Below, one piece after another: positions 1-8,239 of a stretch of DNA of 64,000 nt (position 1 is its first letter; each line of letters begins with the position of its first letter). The notes under the pieces were generated by a model that saw nothing but the letters and a program-made list of their open reading frames with translations, did not search any database and was not told where the DNA came from. A program made the position numbers and the translations under genes. Source of the DNA: Clostridia bacterium (GTDB taxonomy: Bacteria > Bacillota > TC1 > UBA5767); contig CP069393.1 of assembly GCA_016887505.1 (NCBI GenBank), positions 1,350,001 to 1,414,000 on the forward strand, in the 5' to 3' direction.

Positions 1-429
1 TGTTTCGCCTGTTACTGGATCTACCGTCACATCAGGATTGGTAGCAGAACCAGTCATCATTGGTATACCAGCATCCATTGCAGCTGGGACAACGTTCAAG
101 CAAGCACCAGAAGTAGCAGGGCCCAACAAGGCTATGATGTTCTCTTCAGCCATTAATTTGGTTGCTACACTCAATGCTTCAGCTGGATCAGACTTATTGT
201 CCAAAATGATAGCCTCAACCATTTTCCCATTGATGCCACCCGCTTCATTCACTTCTTTGACGGCCAACTTGATGCCATCTACAGTATTGCTACCATAGGT
301 TGCAACTGGACCAGATAATTCGTAGTTTACTCCAATTCTAATAGTGTCTGACGCCTCTTCAGTTCCTGCGCATCCAACAATGGATACTGATAGCATGGCA
401 ACTAGTAGAATTACTAAAAGTCTTTTCAT
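1..429 (-). CDS. Branched-chain amino acid-type ABC transporter substrate-binding lipoprotein (3' end cut by window)
   Basis: This is the N-terminal 143 residues of an extracellular ligand-binding lipoprotein of the LivJ/LivK (Peripla_BP_6) type, which captures branched-chain amino acids, amides or related ligands for an ABC importer. It opens with a hydrophobic signal and a lipobox ending SIVGC (Cys about residue 20), followed by a typical IRIGVNYELSGPVATYG strand and a GPATSGACL segment lining the ligand cleft. The ATG at 427-429 has an AGGAGA ribosome site just upstream. The C-terminal two thirds lie beyond base 1. It is divergent from the Rrf2 gene, with about 200 bp between them. Family is clear; the ligand is not determinable. 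Confidence 0.88.
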   Translation of the reverse strand, partial: MKRLLVILLVAMLSVSIVGCAGTEEASDTIRIGVNYELSGPVATYGSNTVDGIKLAVKEVNEAGGINGKMVEAIILDNKSDPAEALSVATKLMAEENIIALLGPATSGACLNVVPAAMDAGIPMMTGSATNPDVTVDPVTGET

Positions 430-464
430 ATGTCTCTCCTTACAGTTTTATTTTAATACTAATC

Positions 465-497
465 ATTATATCCTCTTTTAGCCTCGATTAAAAGAGG
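465..497 (-). promoter_or_regulatory. Promoter of the binding-protein gene with an inverted repeat across the -35/spacer
   Basis: On the minus strand a TATAAT -10 box (465-470) lies about 36 bp before the start codon. Immediately upstream a perfect 9-bp inverted repeat, CCTCTTTTA/TAAAAGAGG as read on the plus strand (472-480 and 489-497), covers the spacer and a weak TTTTAA -35. Its position fits a repressor operator; no protein can be assigned. Confidence 0.4.
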
Positions 498-571
498 GCC
501 TTGCTAATATCTCAGGAAAATTATTGTCTAGCAAAATAGGCACACGAATTGCAAGCGATAGTTTTACATAT

Positions 572-618
572 TTGACATTTTTTTACTAGTATGTCTATAT
601 TGTATATAGACATACTAG
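572..618 (+). promoter_or_regulatory. Rrf2 operon promoter with 15-bp perfect palindromic operator
   Basis: TTGACA (572-577) and TATATT (596-601) form a sigma-A promoter with 18-bp spacing. A perfect 15-bp inverted repeat, CTAGTATGTCTATAT (586-600) and its complement (604-618) around a 3-bp centre, covers the -10 and start region. An AGGAGG ribosome site follows before the Rrf2 ATG at 634. The placement suggests repression, probably autoregulation by the Rrf2 protein encoded next. Confidence 0.65.
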
Positions 619-633
619 ACAATAGGAGGCGTT

Positions 634-1065
634 ATGAAACTTTCTACCAAAAGCGAATATGCTATCTTAGCAATGATATATCTTGCCCGACAGCAAGAAA
701 AGGGATACGTCAAGATAAGTGACATCTGCAAGCATTATTCTATTCCCAAAAAGTACCTAGAAATCTTATTCACAGTACTTCGTCACAATGGTTTCATACA
801 AACTAGGCGTGGTGCAGATGGTGGTTACCAGTTGGCAAAACCAGCTGAAGAAATATCGCTAGCCCAAGTTGTTCGACTAATGGACGGCGCTTTGGCTCCA
901 ACTAGTTCCGTCAGTGAATACTTCTATTCAGATACACCACTTCAACAAGAACCAGGTGTCCTGCTAATATTCCGTGAAATCCGTGACTTTATATCAGATA
1001 AGCTTGAAGCAACCACGCTCGCAGATTTCGTGATAGAGAGCGTGCATAACGATGAAGTCGAATAA
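634..1065 (+). CDS. Rrf2 family transcriptional regulator
   Basis: A 143-residue winged-helix regulator of the Rrf2 family: it opens MKLSTKSEYAILAMIYLAR, has the recognition-helix region SIPKKYLEILFTVLRHNGF, and the wing RGADGGYQLAKP. The three clustered cysteines that bind a 2Fe-2S cluster in IscR/NsrR are absent (the only cysteine is near residue 32, in DICKHY), so it is more like the cluster-free CymR branch, which controls sulfur metabolism. The next gene overlaps it by 14 bp and encodes a TauE/SafE-type exporter, which makes a sulfur-related signal plausible. The palindrome over its own promoter suggests autoregulation. Effector not known. Confidence 0.88.
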   Translation: MKLSTKSEYAILAMIYLARQQEKGYVKISDICKHYSIPKKYLEILFTVLRHNGFIQTRRGADGGYQLAKPAEEISLAQVVRLMDGALAPTSSVSEYFYSDTPLQQEPGVLLIFREIRDFISDKLEATTLADFVIESVHNDEVE

Positions 1066-2083
1066 CACAATTACTGGTTGGGAAGTTTCCATTGAAAACG
1101 AGTCGCACGATAAGAAAACTAGAATGCAACTGTCTCGTCGCGAAATTCGGGCTTCTCTAGTCTCCTTAGCTATCCTAGTTTTAGTTGGCCTCTTGGGTTA
1201 TTGGCTTGCAAATTGCCCTTTTGAGGGGACCATTCGAATTAGTTCACCAGCCATCCTAGCAAAAGGATGGACAAAGAGTACTTGGGGTATCGCCTGGGAA
1301 GTGGTACTGTTCGCTATTATTTTCGAATTTTTAGATTCAACAGCTGGTATGGGCTATGGAACTGCGTTTACGCCACTCCTATTGGTTATGGGATACGACC
1401 CCATGCAAATTGTACCGGTAATAATGATTCAACAAGCATGTGCGGGACTAACCAGTGCCTATATGCATCAAGAATATGGCAATATAGAATGGAAGATAAA
1501 GCCTCTGTCAGAATCCGTAAAGCTCTGGCTAATCATCGCCGGAGCAGGTAGCCTTGCCACCATTTTCTCCATCACCTCGGTCTATGCCCTGCTCAAATTA
1601 GCCAATGTGTGGATCAAGCTTTATGTTATCATTTTACTCATCACCATGGGCCTTATATCCTTAATAAAAGCCACTAGCACCTATAAATACCGTCCCCAAA
1701 GAATGATTTTTTTCGGTGCTTTAGCTGGACTGAACAAGGGGATTGGTGGGGGTGGATACGGACCAGTACTCACTATTGGCGGAATACTTAGTGGTATCCC
1801 TGTAAAAAGCATGATTGCCGTTACCGCCTTATCTGAAGGCACCGTTTGTGTTACTTCCATTATTATTTGGGCCATTCTAATGAATGCTGGTCTAGGCATA
1901 GACTTTGTTCTCTTGCCTTCCATGATGATTGGCAGTGTGCTAGCAGTATTAGCAGCCCCCTACGTTGTTCGCGTATTGCCCGAAAAACGTTGGAAGGTAT
2001 TTATCCCCATTTATTGTCTACTACTTGCATCCATCAGTCTTTGGAAACTTTGGCCGACTATCTACGCTATTCTCCTTGCTTAA
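1052..2083 (+). CDS. TauE/SafE (TSUP) family membrane permease
   Basis: A 343-residue integral membrane protein of the TauE/SafE (TSUP) family, whose members move sulfite, sulfonates, sulfoacetate or thiosulfate across the membrane. The two family half-repeats are recognisable: one begins EFLDSTAGMGYGTAFTPLLL, the other AGLNKGIGGGGYGPVLTIGG, each followed by hydrophobic helices. The N-terminal ~30 residues are hydrophilic and charged. It starts 14 bp inside the Rrf2 gene and is therefore translationally coupled to it; a strong terminator follows. Regulator plus exporter in one unit suggests inducible export of a toxic sulfur oxyanion, but the substrate is inferred. Confidence 0.85.
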   Translation: MKSNNTITGWEVSIENESHDKKTRMQLSRREIRASLVSLAILVLVGLLGYWLANCPFEGTIRISSPAILAKGWTKSTWGIAWEVVLFAIIFEFLDSTAGMGYGTAFTPLLLVMGYDPMQIVPVIMIQQACAGLTSAYMHQEYGNIEWKIKPLSESVKLWLIIAGAGSLATIFSITSVYALLKLANVWIKLYVIILLITMGLISLIKATSTYKYRPQRMIFFGALAGLNKGIGGGGYGPVLTIGGILSGIPVKSMIAVTALSEGTVCVTSIIIWAILMNAGLGIDFVLLPSMMIGSVLAVLAAPYVVRVLPEKRWKVFIPIYCLLLASISLWKLWPTIYAILLA

Positions 2084-2100
2084 TTGCCTATTATACAAAG

Positions 2101-2145
2101 ATTGGCCTGGAGCCCTAACTTCCAAGGACTCCAGGCCAATCTTTT
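2101..2145 (+). terminator. Rho-independent terminator of the Rrf2-TauE operon
   Basis: A perfect 12-bp stem, ATTGGCCTGGAG (2101-2112) with CTCCAGGCCAAT (2129-2140), is followed by CTTTT. It lies 18 bp after the TauE stop codon. Confidence 0.8.
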
Positions 2146-2197
2146 CTCATTCCTACTCATATGCACATTATATATACAAGCTACCAAATTACTTGCA

Positions 2198-3328
2198 TTA
2201 TTTTACTCTTTTTATCTTAATAACTTCATATGGAGATTCCAATGAGCGATTTTGGTAGGATAGTATATCCTTATTGATTATCATACCATCTTTTATATCG
2301 ACAGCATTTTTCAATACATCACTATCCGTTTCCTCAACAATATAATGTAAATATGGAAGAATACATTTCGATATTTCCCATGAAGCACTATTCCATAGTA
2401 GTGTTGGTGTATGATCTACTGCGTAGTAAGTTACCTTGCCGATATTAAATACCGGATTTGAAAATGTTGTTGGTATCGCAAAACTAAATCCCATGCCTTC
2501 ATCACAACTTATATCAATAATTAGACATGGCTTAGTGATTTTCTCAATATCGCAATCACTAATAAAAGTAACTGGATCGTTCGTATCCTGTAACATACCA
2601 TTCACTATAATATCCGCAGCGATTAAATCATCCAAGAGAGGTTTCTTCTCCAAGAACAAATTGATTGTTTTAACCTTACTACTATTATCTTTCACTATTT
2701 GCTTGTATTGAACGCCTGGTATTTTATTTGCAACTAAGAAGGAGGGCCGTTGCGTATACACGGTTATATCGCTAAAGCTATGTCCTTTTAATGCAAAGAT
2801 AGCTCCTCTACTTACAGAGCCCTGGCTGATTATGGCAACTTTTCTTCTTGGTCCATATTGACCATCAATTCCCAAAAGCTCTAATGCATGTTGTACTCCA
2901 CAATATCCAGCCATTTCATTATTCTTGTTGAATATATGCAATAGTTCGTGACCATTCTGATAATTCATATTTTCCCATGCAATTAAAGTTAATTTTTTAT
3001 CTATGGCAATCTGAGCAATAATACTCTGTTGCACACTATGGATCCAACCCCATACCAATGTTTCATCCTGCATTTCTTCAAAATCTTCTATAACTGGTTT
3101 TGTAATTATAATTGCCTTAAACTTTTTAAATAACTCTTTTCGTTCTAGTAAACTATTACCCGTAAGAGAATATATCGTTTCATCATCCATGCCAAATGGT
3201 ATTCCATACCCTTTTTCAAAAAATAAGTGTTTTCGTATGTTTATAGGTATTTGACATATATGACTAGGGTGAATAGAAACCCTTTTTTCATTTTCCTTTT
3301 TTGACGTTCCTATTACTGCAATGTCCAT
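2198..3328 (-). CDS. N5-(carboxyethyl)ornithine synthase-like / alanine dehydrogenase family enzyme
   Basis: A 376-residue protein of the alanine dehydrogenase/transhydrogenase superfamily. It most resembles the N5-(1-carboxyethyl)ornithine synthase (CEOS) group, which condenses pyruvate with the side-chain amine of ornithine or lysine using NADPH. Seen in the sequence: ENEKRVSIHPSHI near the N-terminus, FEKGYG, WGWIHSVQ, LIAWENMN, a dinucleotide-binding stretch KVAIISQGSVSRGAI (about 163-177), DISCDEGMGFSFAIPTT and YYAVDHTPTLLWNSAS. It stands alone between the TauE unit and an antitoxin-like gene. The substrate could differ from ornithine. Family confidence is high, exact reaction moderate. 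Confidence 0.68.
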   Translation of the reverse strand: MDIAVIGTSKKENEKRVSIHPSHICQIPINIRKHLFFEKGYGIPFGMDDETIYSLTGNSLLERKELFKKFKAIIITKPVIEDFEEMQDETLVWGWIHSVQQSIIAQIAIDKKLTLIAWENMNYQNGHELLHIFNKNNEMAGYCGVQHALELLGIDGQYGPRRKVAIISQGSVSRGAIFALKGHSFSDITVYTQRPSFLVANKIPGVQYKQIVKDNSSKVKTINLFLEKKPLLDDLIAADIIVNGMLQDTNDPVTFISDCDIEKITKPCLIIDISCDEGMGFSFAIPTTFSNPVFNIGKVTYYAVDHTPTLLWNSASWEISKCILPYLHYIVEETDSDVLKNAVDIKDGMIINKDILSYQNRSLESPYEVIKIKRVK

Positions 3329-3413
3329 TTAATAATCCTTCCGTTGTCCGGTAGCTGTTGTAAATGTTAATCGCAGCTTTTTTTCACAAACAATATTTTA
3401 TAATTACCCAAAT

Positions 3414-3695
3414 TCATTCTGAATTAGGTATCCTATTTTGCATAGTGTAATTTTTTTTTCTTCCCTTTTCTGGTAGTGACTCTAAAACCTTCATGAAATC
3501 GAATTCTTCTAGGCCCTCAAGATACTCTATAATGTCAGCAAGTCTCTCATATTCTGCAAATGAAAACAATATAGCATCAAGCTGATTATTCTTCATTATA
3601 AAAATTTTACCCAACTCTTCTGCCTTATCCCTGCATCTTTTATAGTTTCTTATCATTTCAGAATTTGATACGATTGCGTTTGTAGAAACTTTCAT
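3414..3695 (-). CDS. Orphan Phd/YefM-type antitoxin
   Basis: A 93-residue protein with the Phd/YefM antitoxin pattern: an N-terminal strand MKVSTNAIVSNSEMIRN, a central FIMKNNQLDAILFSFAEYERL (about 32-52) that forms the dimer core, and an acidic helical tail. Such proteins bind their own operator and neutralise a RelE/Doc-type toxin. A GGGGG ribosome site precedes the ATG. No toxin gene lies in the 85 bp downstream or upstream on this strand, so it is either solitary, a transcriptional repressor, or left behind after toxin loss. The gene beyond it on one side is a decayed transposase. Confidence 0.65.
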   Translation of the reverse strand: MKVSTNAIVSNSEMIRNYKRCRDKAEELGKIFIMKNNQLDAILFSFAEYERLADIIEYLEGLEEFDFMKVLESLPEKGRKKNYTMQNRIPNSE

Positions 3696-3946
3696 ATTCG
3701 TCCCCCTTTATTATTCTACATATCTATTGTAACTTAAATTTTATTATTTTACTACTTATTATTCGTATATTTATTCAAACTATGGTTCTTATATGATTGG
3801 ATAAACTCTTCCTCTTTGTCAGAATAAAAATTTAGAGGAACAGATTTTTATAATAAAATTTAGAAAAATGATTATATAAAAAGGAGAGTCATCAGCTAAC
3901 TCCGAATTAGGTACGTGACAAAACGAACCGCAAAAGAAATAAACTG

Positions 3947-4870
3947 ATGGCTTACTCTAATTCTTATGCACCTTTTGAGATAATTCTACTTAATTCCATG
4001 ACTGTTGAGAGCCCCATGCTAGCATTGCTTACCTGGCTTTGTCGCCAACACTTGGATGTTGTATTCGCAAGTGATGTTAGCGCAGGTAATTCCGAGCCTA
4101 CTAAAACATGTTAGAAATATCGTGCTAGGTACCGTCCAAGACAATTTGACACTAGAATGGATAGCATGTACCTTATGTTGCTTACAAGCCTCATGACCTT
4201 GGTCGCATATCGCTTCCGTGACCGGAAGGAAGCTTTTTCAGACTTAACCCTCATAAATATGATTCAAGAAACATTCATAAAGGTTTCTCTACCAAAAATA
4301 TTGAAATGCTAGCCAAGAGTCTAGCTATTGATTCTATTTTCAAAATCCTGGTTAGTAATATTATCAAGGAATCACAATCTCAGGTAGATACACTTATTAA
4401 CAGGTAAGTGGATAAAAACTATCCAGGCTTGCAGCTTAAAGCACTATACAAAAAGATACATAAAGGCAATCATATTACCAATATAGCAGTACATTTTGTC
4501 TATGCTCTCAGAAACGATATAACCAAGATTTTATGACTTTTGAACCCATATACAAAGAGTCTAAAACCAACTGTAATTACATGTTTAACTCTCTGAATGA
4601 GCGTAGTTCTTGATGAATTCTGGCTGGTTGCCAGTGATGCCCACAGAGGATTGTTAGCTTTAAAAAATTATTCATTGGAACCTCCTAACCGCGCAGTTAA
4701 GTTCACTTCATGAGAAACTTCCTAGCCCAAAAGTATTTGGCTTCAACCAAATGAGCAAACAGCACAGCCCTATTCAAATTTTTCATATGCAATACGAATC
4801 ATACTTTCCAATATCCGTTGAAATTCTAGAATAGAAATTTGAGGGGTCTATCGCCTTCCATAGATTCATG
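3947..4870 (+). pseudogene. Decayed IS256-family (Mutator) transposase
   Basis: Conceptual translation of the plus strand gives a broken IS256-family transposase in several frames. Recognisable pieces in the correct order are: LLNSMTVESPMLALLTWLC near 3990-4050; YRPRQFDTRMDSMYL near 4130; FSTKNIEMLAKSLAIDSIF near 4280; YPGLQLKALYKKI near 4425 (the DAxY first catalytic region, with the Asp lost); and FWLVASDAHRGLLAL near 4620 (second catalytic Asp). Internal stops, for example after 4110 and near 4405, and frame changes show it is dead. The 3' third is barely recognisable. It has a different lineage from the intact elements elsewhere in the window. I see nothing further in 4871-5044. Confidence 0.65.
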
Positions 4871-5044
4871 TTACCATCTACCATATTGAGTGCAGCGAGG
4901 GCTGACCCACTGGCTGGCCTTACGTGAAAACATAACTCCCGAACTGACTGTTTCTGACATACCAGTGCAGCTTGATTTCACCATAGAGGACATATTCGTT
5001 GAGTAGTTGTTTAGACCTCTTTTATATTTTACTCGAACCAATTT

Positions 5045-8000
5045 TCATCTTAAATGTCTTAATGATCTACCAGTGCTTTTCTCAAATTCTGTTGCCACTT
5101 CGTCGGGAATAATCCCGATAAAATAATCTTCCAAAATATTCCATATTTCATCACTACTAAGACCATTATCAAATAGATATGTCAACATGCCTACAGATAA
5201 TTTATGTCGCAAACCAACAATTTCCAATAACTGATTATGATAGAAATATGGTCGATTGATTATTTCTTTCATGGTTTTTGTTTGGTTAATATAAATATAT
5301 AGTTGGCTATTTCTCCCTCCTAGTGCCTTATATGATAAAACATCGTAGCTCTCAAGAACGCCCAGTATTGTGAGATATTCTTTGAATTTTTTAGAATTAC
5401 CACCTTGATTTAAATATAGTTCATTGTCGGTTTGTTCTCGTTCAATATATGTCAATCCTCTCTTGATCCAATTAAAATACATTGTTACAGCATTTTTAAA
5501 GCGATACTTTATAACTCCAGACTTTTGCTCACGAGCACTATATGGATTGGAATTAAAATTCTTACAATATTCACGAGCATATATACGCATAGCTGAGATA
5601 TTAATCTCAACAATGCTTTTCACTCGATATCTCGAAATCCCCGTCTTTCTATGAAGATTATCTGCAAGTACATCAGCATCAATATAAGTACCTTCACGAA
5701 CGGAGTTATTTATTACTCCACTTAATGCATCATTTACTGCTTTGAAAACATGTTGATGCCCCTTCTTAAAATCAATATCAATTTTTAAAACTGGATCAAA
5801 AGCGTCTAAATAGTCAAAACTCAATGCTCTATCTTTTGAATAGAGCATATATTTGAACTTAGGAAAAGATAAATTTGAACTATACTGTCTTTCCCATAGT
5901 TGCTTCAAATTTACATTGAATACTGAACCTTCTTCATTGATTGGTTTGGCAATATTCCCATACTTATTATTTACAACTGAGGCTGTTTTTGATGAAAGTT
6001 TGAAATATCCGATCTCAAATAGTGGGATTGGACGAACATAAAATGGTGAATATGATAATGACCTTTCAAAGTCTTTTTGAATCAAAAGCATTGCAGTTTT
6101 AACTTTGCTTATCCCATCGTCAGGACTGGAAAAAGCATTCTCAAATATGTGAGAAAAGCTCTCTGCATCCACAAGCATTTCATTGCTCCGTTTAGTCTGT
6201 CTCTTGGTAGGTTTCCTACGAATGTTATCATTATGGAGCTGATATATCTTCTTAATCACTTCTACTAGCTGGTACTCTTTTACCGTTGACAAACCGTGCA
6301 AGCGATTTATATGCTTGAAATCATTGCTCATAAAATCATAAACCGCATTACCCTTAAGTAAGGGTTTTCTTGCAGCTCTACCAATTTCCTGCATGTAATC
6401 GCATACATTACCAGTTGGAGCGAAATGCATCACAATCTCGATATCTTCAATATCAATTCCCATTCCAAACGCTTTTGTAGCAATCATAATAGGCTTCTCT
6501 TTGTTTAGAAATTGGATATAATTCTCTTGCTTAACTAAGGCATCTAGCCTGCCATGGTACTTTGCCACATACTCGCCTACATCATTAATTTTACAATAAT
6601 CATGGAAACGCTCTATAAGAGCAACTGTTGGAAAATAGATTAACGTTTTTCTTTCAGTTACTATTGACCTTTTAATGTTCTTAATTAGAAGGTCAAACTT
6701 ATCAAGCTCATATTCGCTTCTATTTTTAATCTTTTCCCTCTTATTCACAGTTATAGATATATCATCGCGGCGCACATAGCCCAAATAAGTAATGGGATCA
6801 ATCATATGTAAACTTTGAATAGTCTCTTGATACATATTTTCCAGGCCACCAAAAATCGCAGTTGCCGTAAATGTCGCAATAACAAACTGCATTCCTTCTC
6901 TTTTCTGTTGGGATTTTCTCAATTTCATAATATGGTCACCAAGATACCAGTAGTCTGGTCTAAACTGTTTCCCCCAGGTAGTTACAATATGAGCCTCATC
7001 AATGACTAAAACTCCAAGCTTTCTCGGTCCGATAATTTGCATTAAATCACTCTTCCCCATGAGTGATTCAGGTGATAAATAAAGAACATTGCATTTCGCC
7101 TCAGCAATCTCATCAATTATTTCCTGCTTCTTGATTGGTGAAATATCTGAATTAATTGTTCTTGAGTATTTATAACCCCTAGATTCCAATCCATTCACCT
7201 GGTCGTTCATTAAGCCAATAAGAGGTGAAATCACAATTGTAAATAAGCCATAATTCTCTGCTAGATAAATTGCAGGGATTTGGAACATTGCAGATTTTCC
7301 AGCACCTGTAGGAGCTGTAACGAATATATCTCTAAAAGACTCTCCATCTTTACATCTTTCGACTTGTTCAACGAGATGCGATATCACGTCGCTTTGTTTT
7401 ATGTTCTCAATCTCCCTCTTACCATCAGCAATAGAATCCATATCATAGACTTGTATAGGTTTAAAATTATCAGCTCTCCAATATTGCTTTAATATTCTTC
7501 TAAAATCAGGATGGACAAATTCATCCGGAGTTTCTTTGGCCTTCTTAACTATACACATTTCCAAGTCTGGTCTCAGTGTGCTAAGAATGGAAATCTTTTT
7601 TTTCAGAAGGTCAATATCTAATCCAACATTACTTTTAACTATCTGAATCTTTTCAACCTCATCAGTTAGAACTTTATCCAAGAACTGTAAATAGTCCAAT
7701 TCATCAAGGAGGTCATATGTCAATACTCCTTCAGAATACAAATGTTCCGGTACATGGATATTACATTCTTCGTAGAAACTAATTGTTCTTTCTTTCTCAT
7801 CATCCACAAATTGATTAAAGGTGTTATATATTTTTCCACCGATTTCTACAAAATTCGAATATATTTCTGTGTAAGCTTTTGCTGTTTTGCTCATTTCTCC
7901 TGATTTCTTAATTTCTGAGTTGTAGTGACTTAAAAGTTCATCTTGGATTTTTGTTTTTATATTGACACAAAGAGGATAAAAATTTTCATATAGGTTATTA

Positions 8001-8239
8001 TCAATAATTATGACCTTGGGATACTGTGCAAATATAAATTCACGTAGTGCAAGGTATTCATCATAAGTAAGGATATCTTTAGATGATTCAAGACGCATAA
8101 AATATCCTAATCTGTTCTCCAAAAGTCTATCTAAATCTATCTTTCTTGATAAAACCTCATCAACATTAAAGCCCTTAATAACAACCATTGTTTTAGGGTC
8201 CTTATATTCATTAATTAGTTTTTCTAAACTATCTATCAT
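5045..8239 (-). CDS. RecQ-like superfamily 2 DNA helicase with large N- and C-terminal extensions
   Basis: A 1064-residue helicase. The first ~300 residues match nothing I recognise. Then come Walker A APTGAGKSA (about 309-317), SPLIGLMNDQV, the DEAH box VIDEAHIVTTWG (about 413), TFTAT, YHGRLD, KAFGMGIDI and motif VI QEIGRAARK (about 635), all in RecQ-like order. About 400 more C-terminal residues follow without a recognisable RQC or HRDC domain, so it is roughly twice the usual RecQ length. The ATG at 8239 is preferred because GGAGG lies six bases upstream; the more distal ATG at 8260 has none. It overlaps the upstream sigma-factor gene by 11 bp, so the two are translationally coupled. Its role is unknown; defence is plausible from its island context. 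Confidence 0.8.
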   Translation of the reverse strand: MIDSLEKLINEYKDPKTMVVIKGFNVDEVLSRKIDLDRLLENRLGYFMRLESSKDILTYDEYLALREFIFAQYPKVIIIDNNLYENFYPLCVNIKTKIQDELLSHYNSEIKKSGEMSKTAKAYTEIYSNFVEIGGKIYNTFNQFVDDEKERTISFYEECNIHVPEHLYSEGVLTYDLLDELDYLQFLDKVLTDEVEKIQIVKSNVGLDIDLLKKKISILSTLRPDLEMCIVKKAKETPDEFVHPDFRRILKQYWRADNFKPIQVYDMDSIADGKREIENIKQSDVISHLVEQVERCKDGESFRDIFVTAPTGAGKSAMFQIPAIYLAENYGLFTIVISPLIGLMNDQVNGLESRGYKYSRTINSDISPIKKQEIIDEIAEAKCNVLYLSPESLMGKSDLMQIIGPRKLGVLVIDEAHIVTTWGKQFRPDYWYLGDHIMKLRKSQQKREGMQFVIATFTATAIFGGLENMYQETIQSLHMIDPITYLGYVRRDDISITVNKREKIKNRSEYELDKFDLLIKNIKRSIVTERKTLIYFPTVALIERFHDYCKINDVGEYVAKYHGRLDALVKQENYIQFLNKEKPIMIATKAFGMGIDIEDIEIVMHFAPTGNVCDYMQEIGRAARKPLLKGNAVYDFMSNDFKHINRLHGLSTVKEYQLVEVIKKIYQLHNDNIRRKPTKRQTKRSNEMLVDAESFSHIFENAFSSPDDGISKVKTAMLLIQKDFERSLSYSPFYVRPIPLFEIGYFKLSSKTASVVNNKYGNIAKPINEEGSVFNVNLKQLWERQYSSNLSFPKFKYMLYSKDRALSFDYLDAFDPVLKIDIDFKKGHQHVFKAVNDALSGVINNSVREGTYIDADVLADNLHRKTGISRYRVKSIVEINISAMRIYAREYCKNFNSNPYSAREQKSGVIKYRFKNAVTMYFNWIKRGLTYIEREQTDNELYLNQGGNSKKFKEYLTILGVLESYDVLSYKALGGRNSQLYIYINQTKTMKEIINRPYFYHNQLLEIVGLRHKLSVGMLTYLFDNGLSSDEIWNILEDYFIGIIPDEVATEFEKSTGRSLRHLR

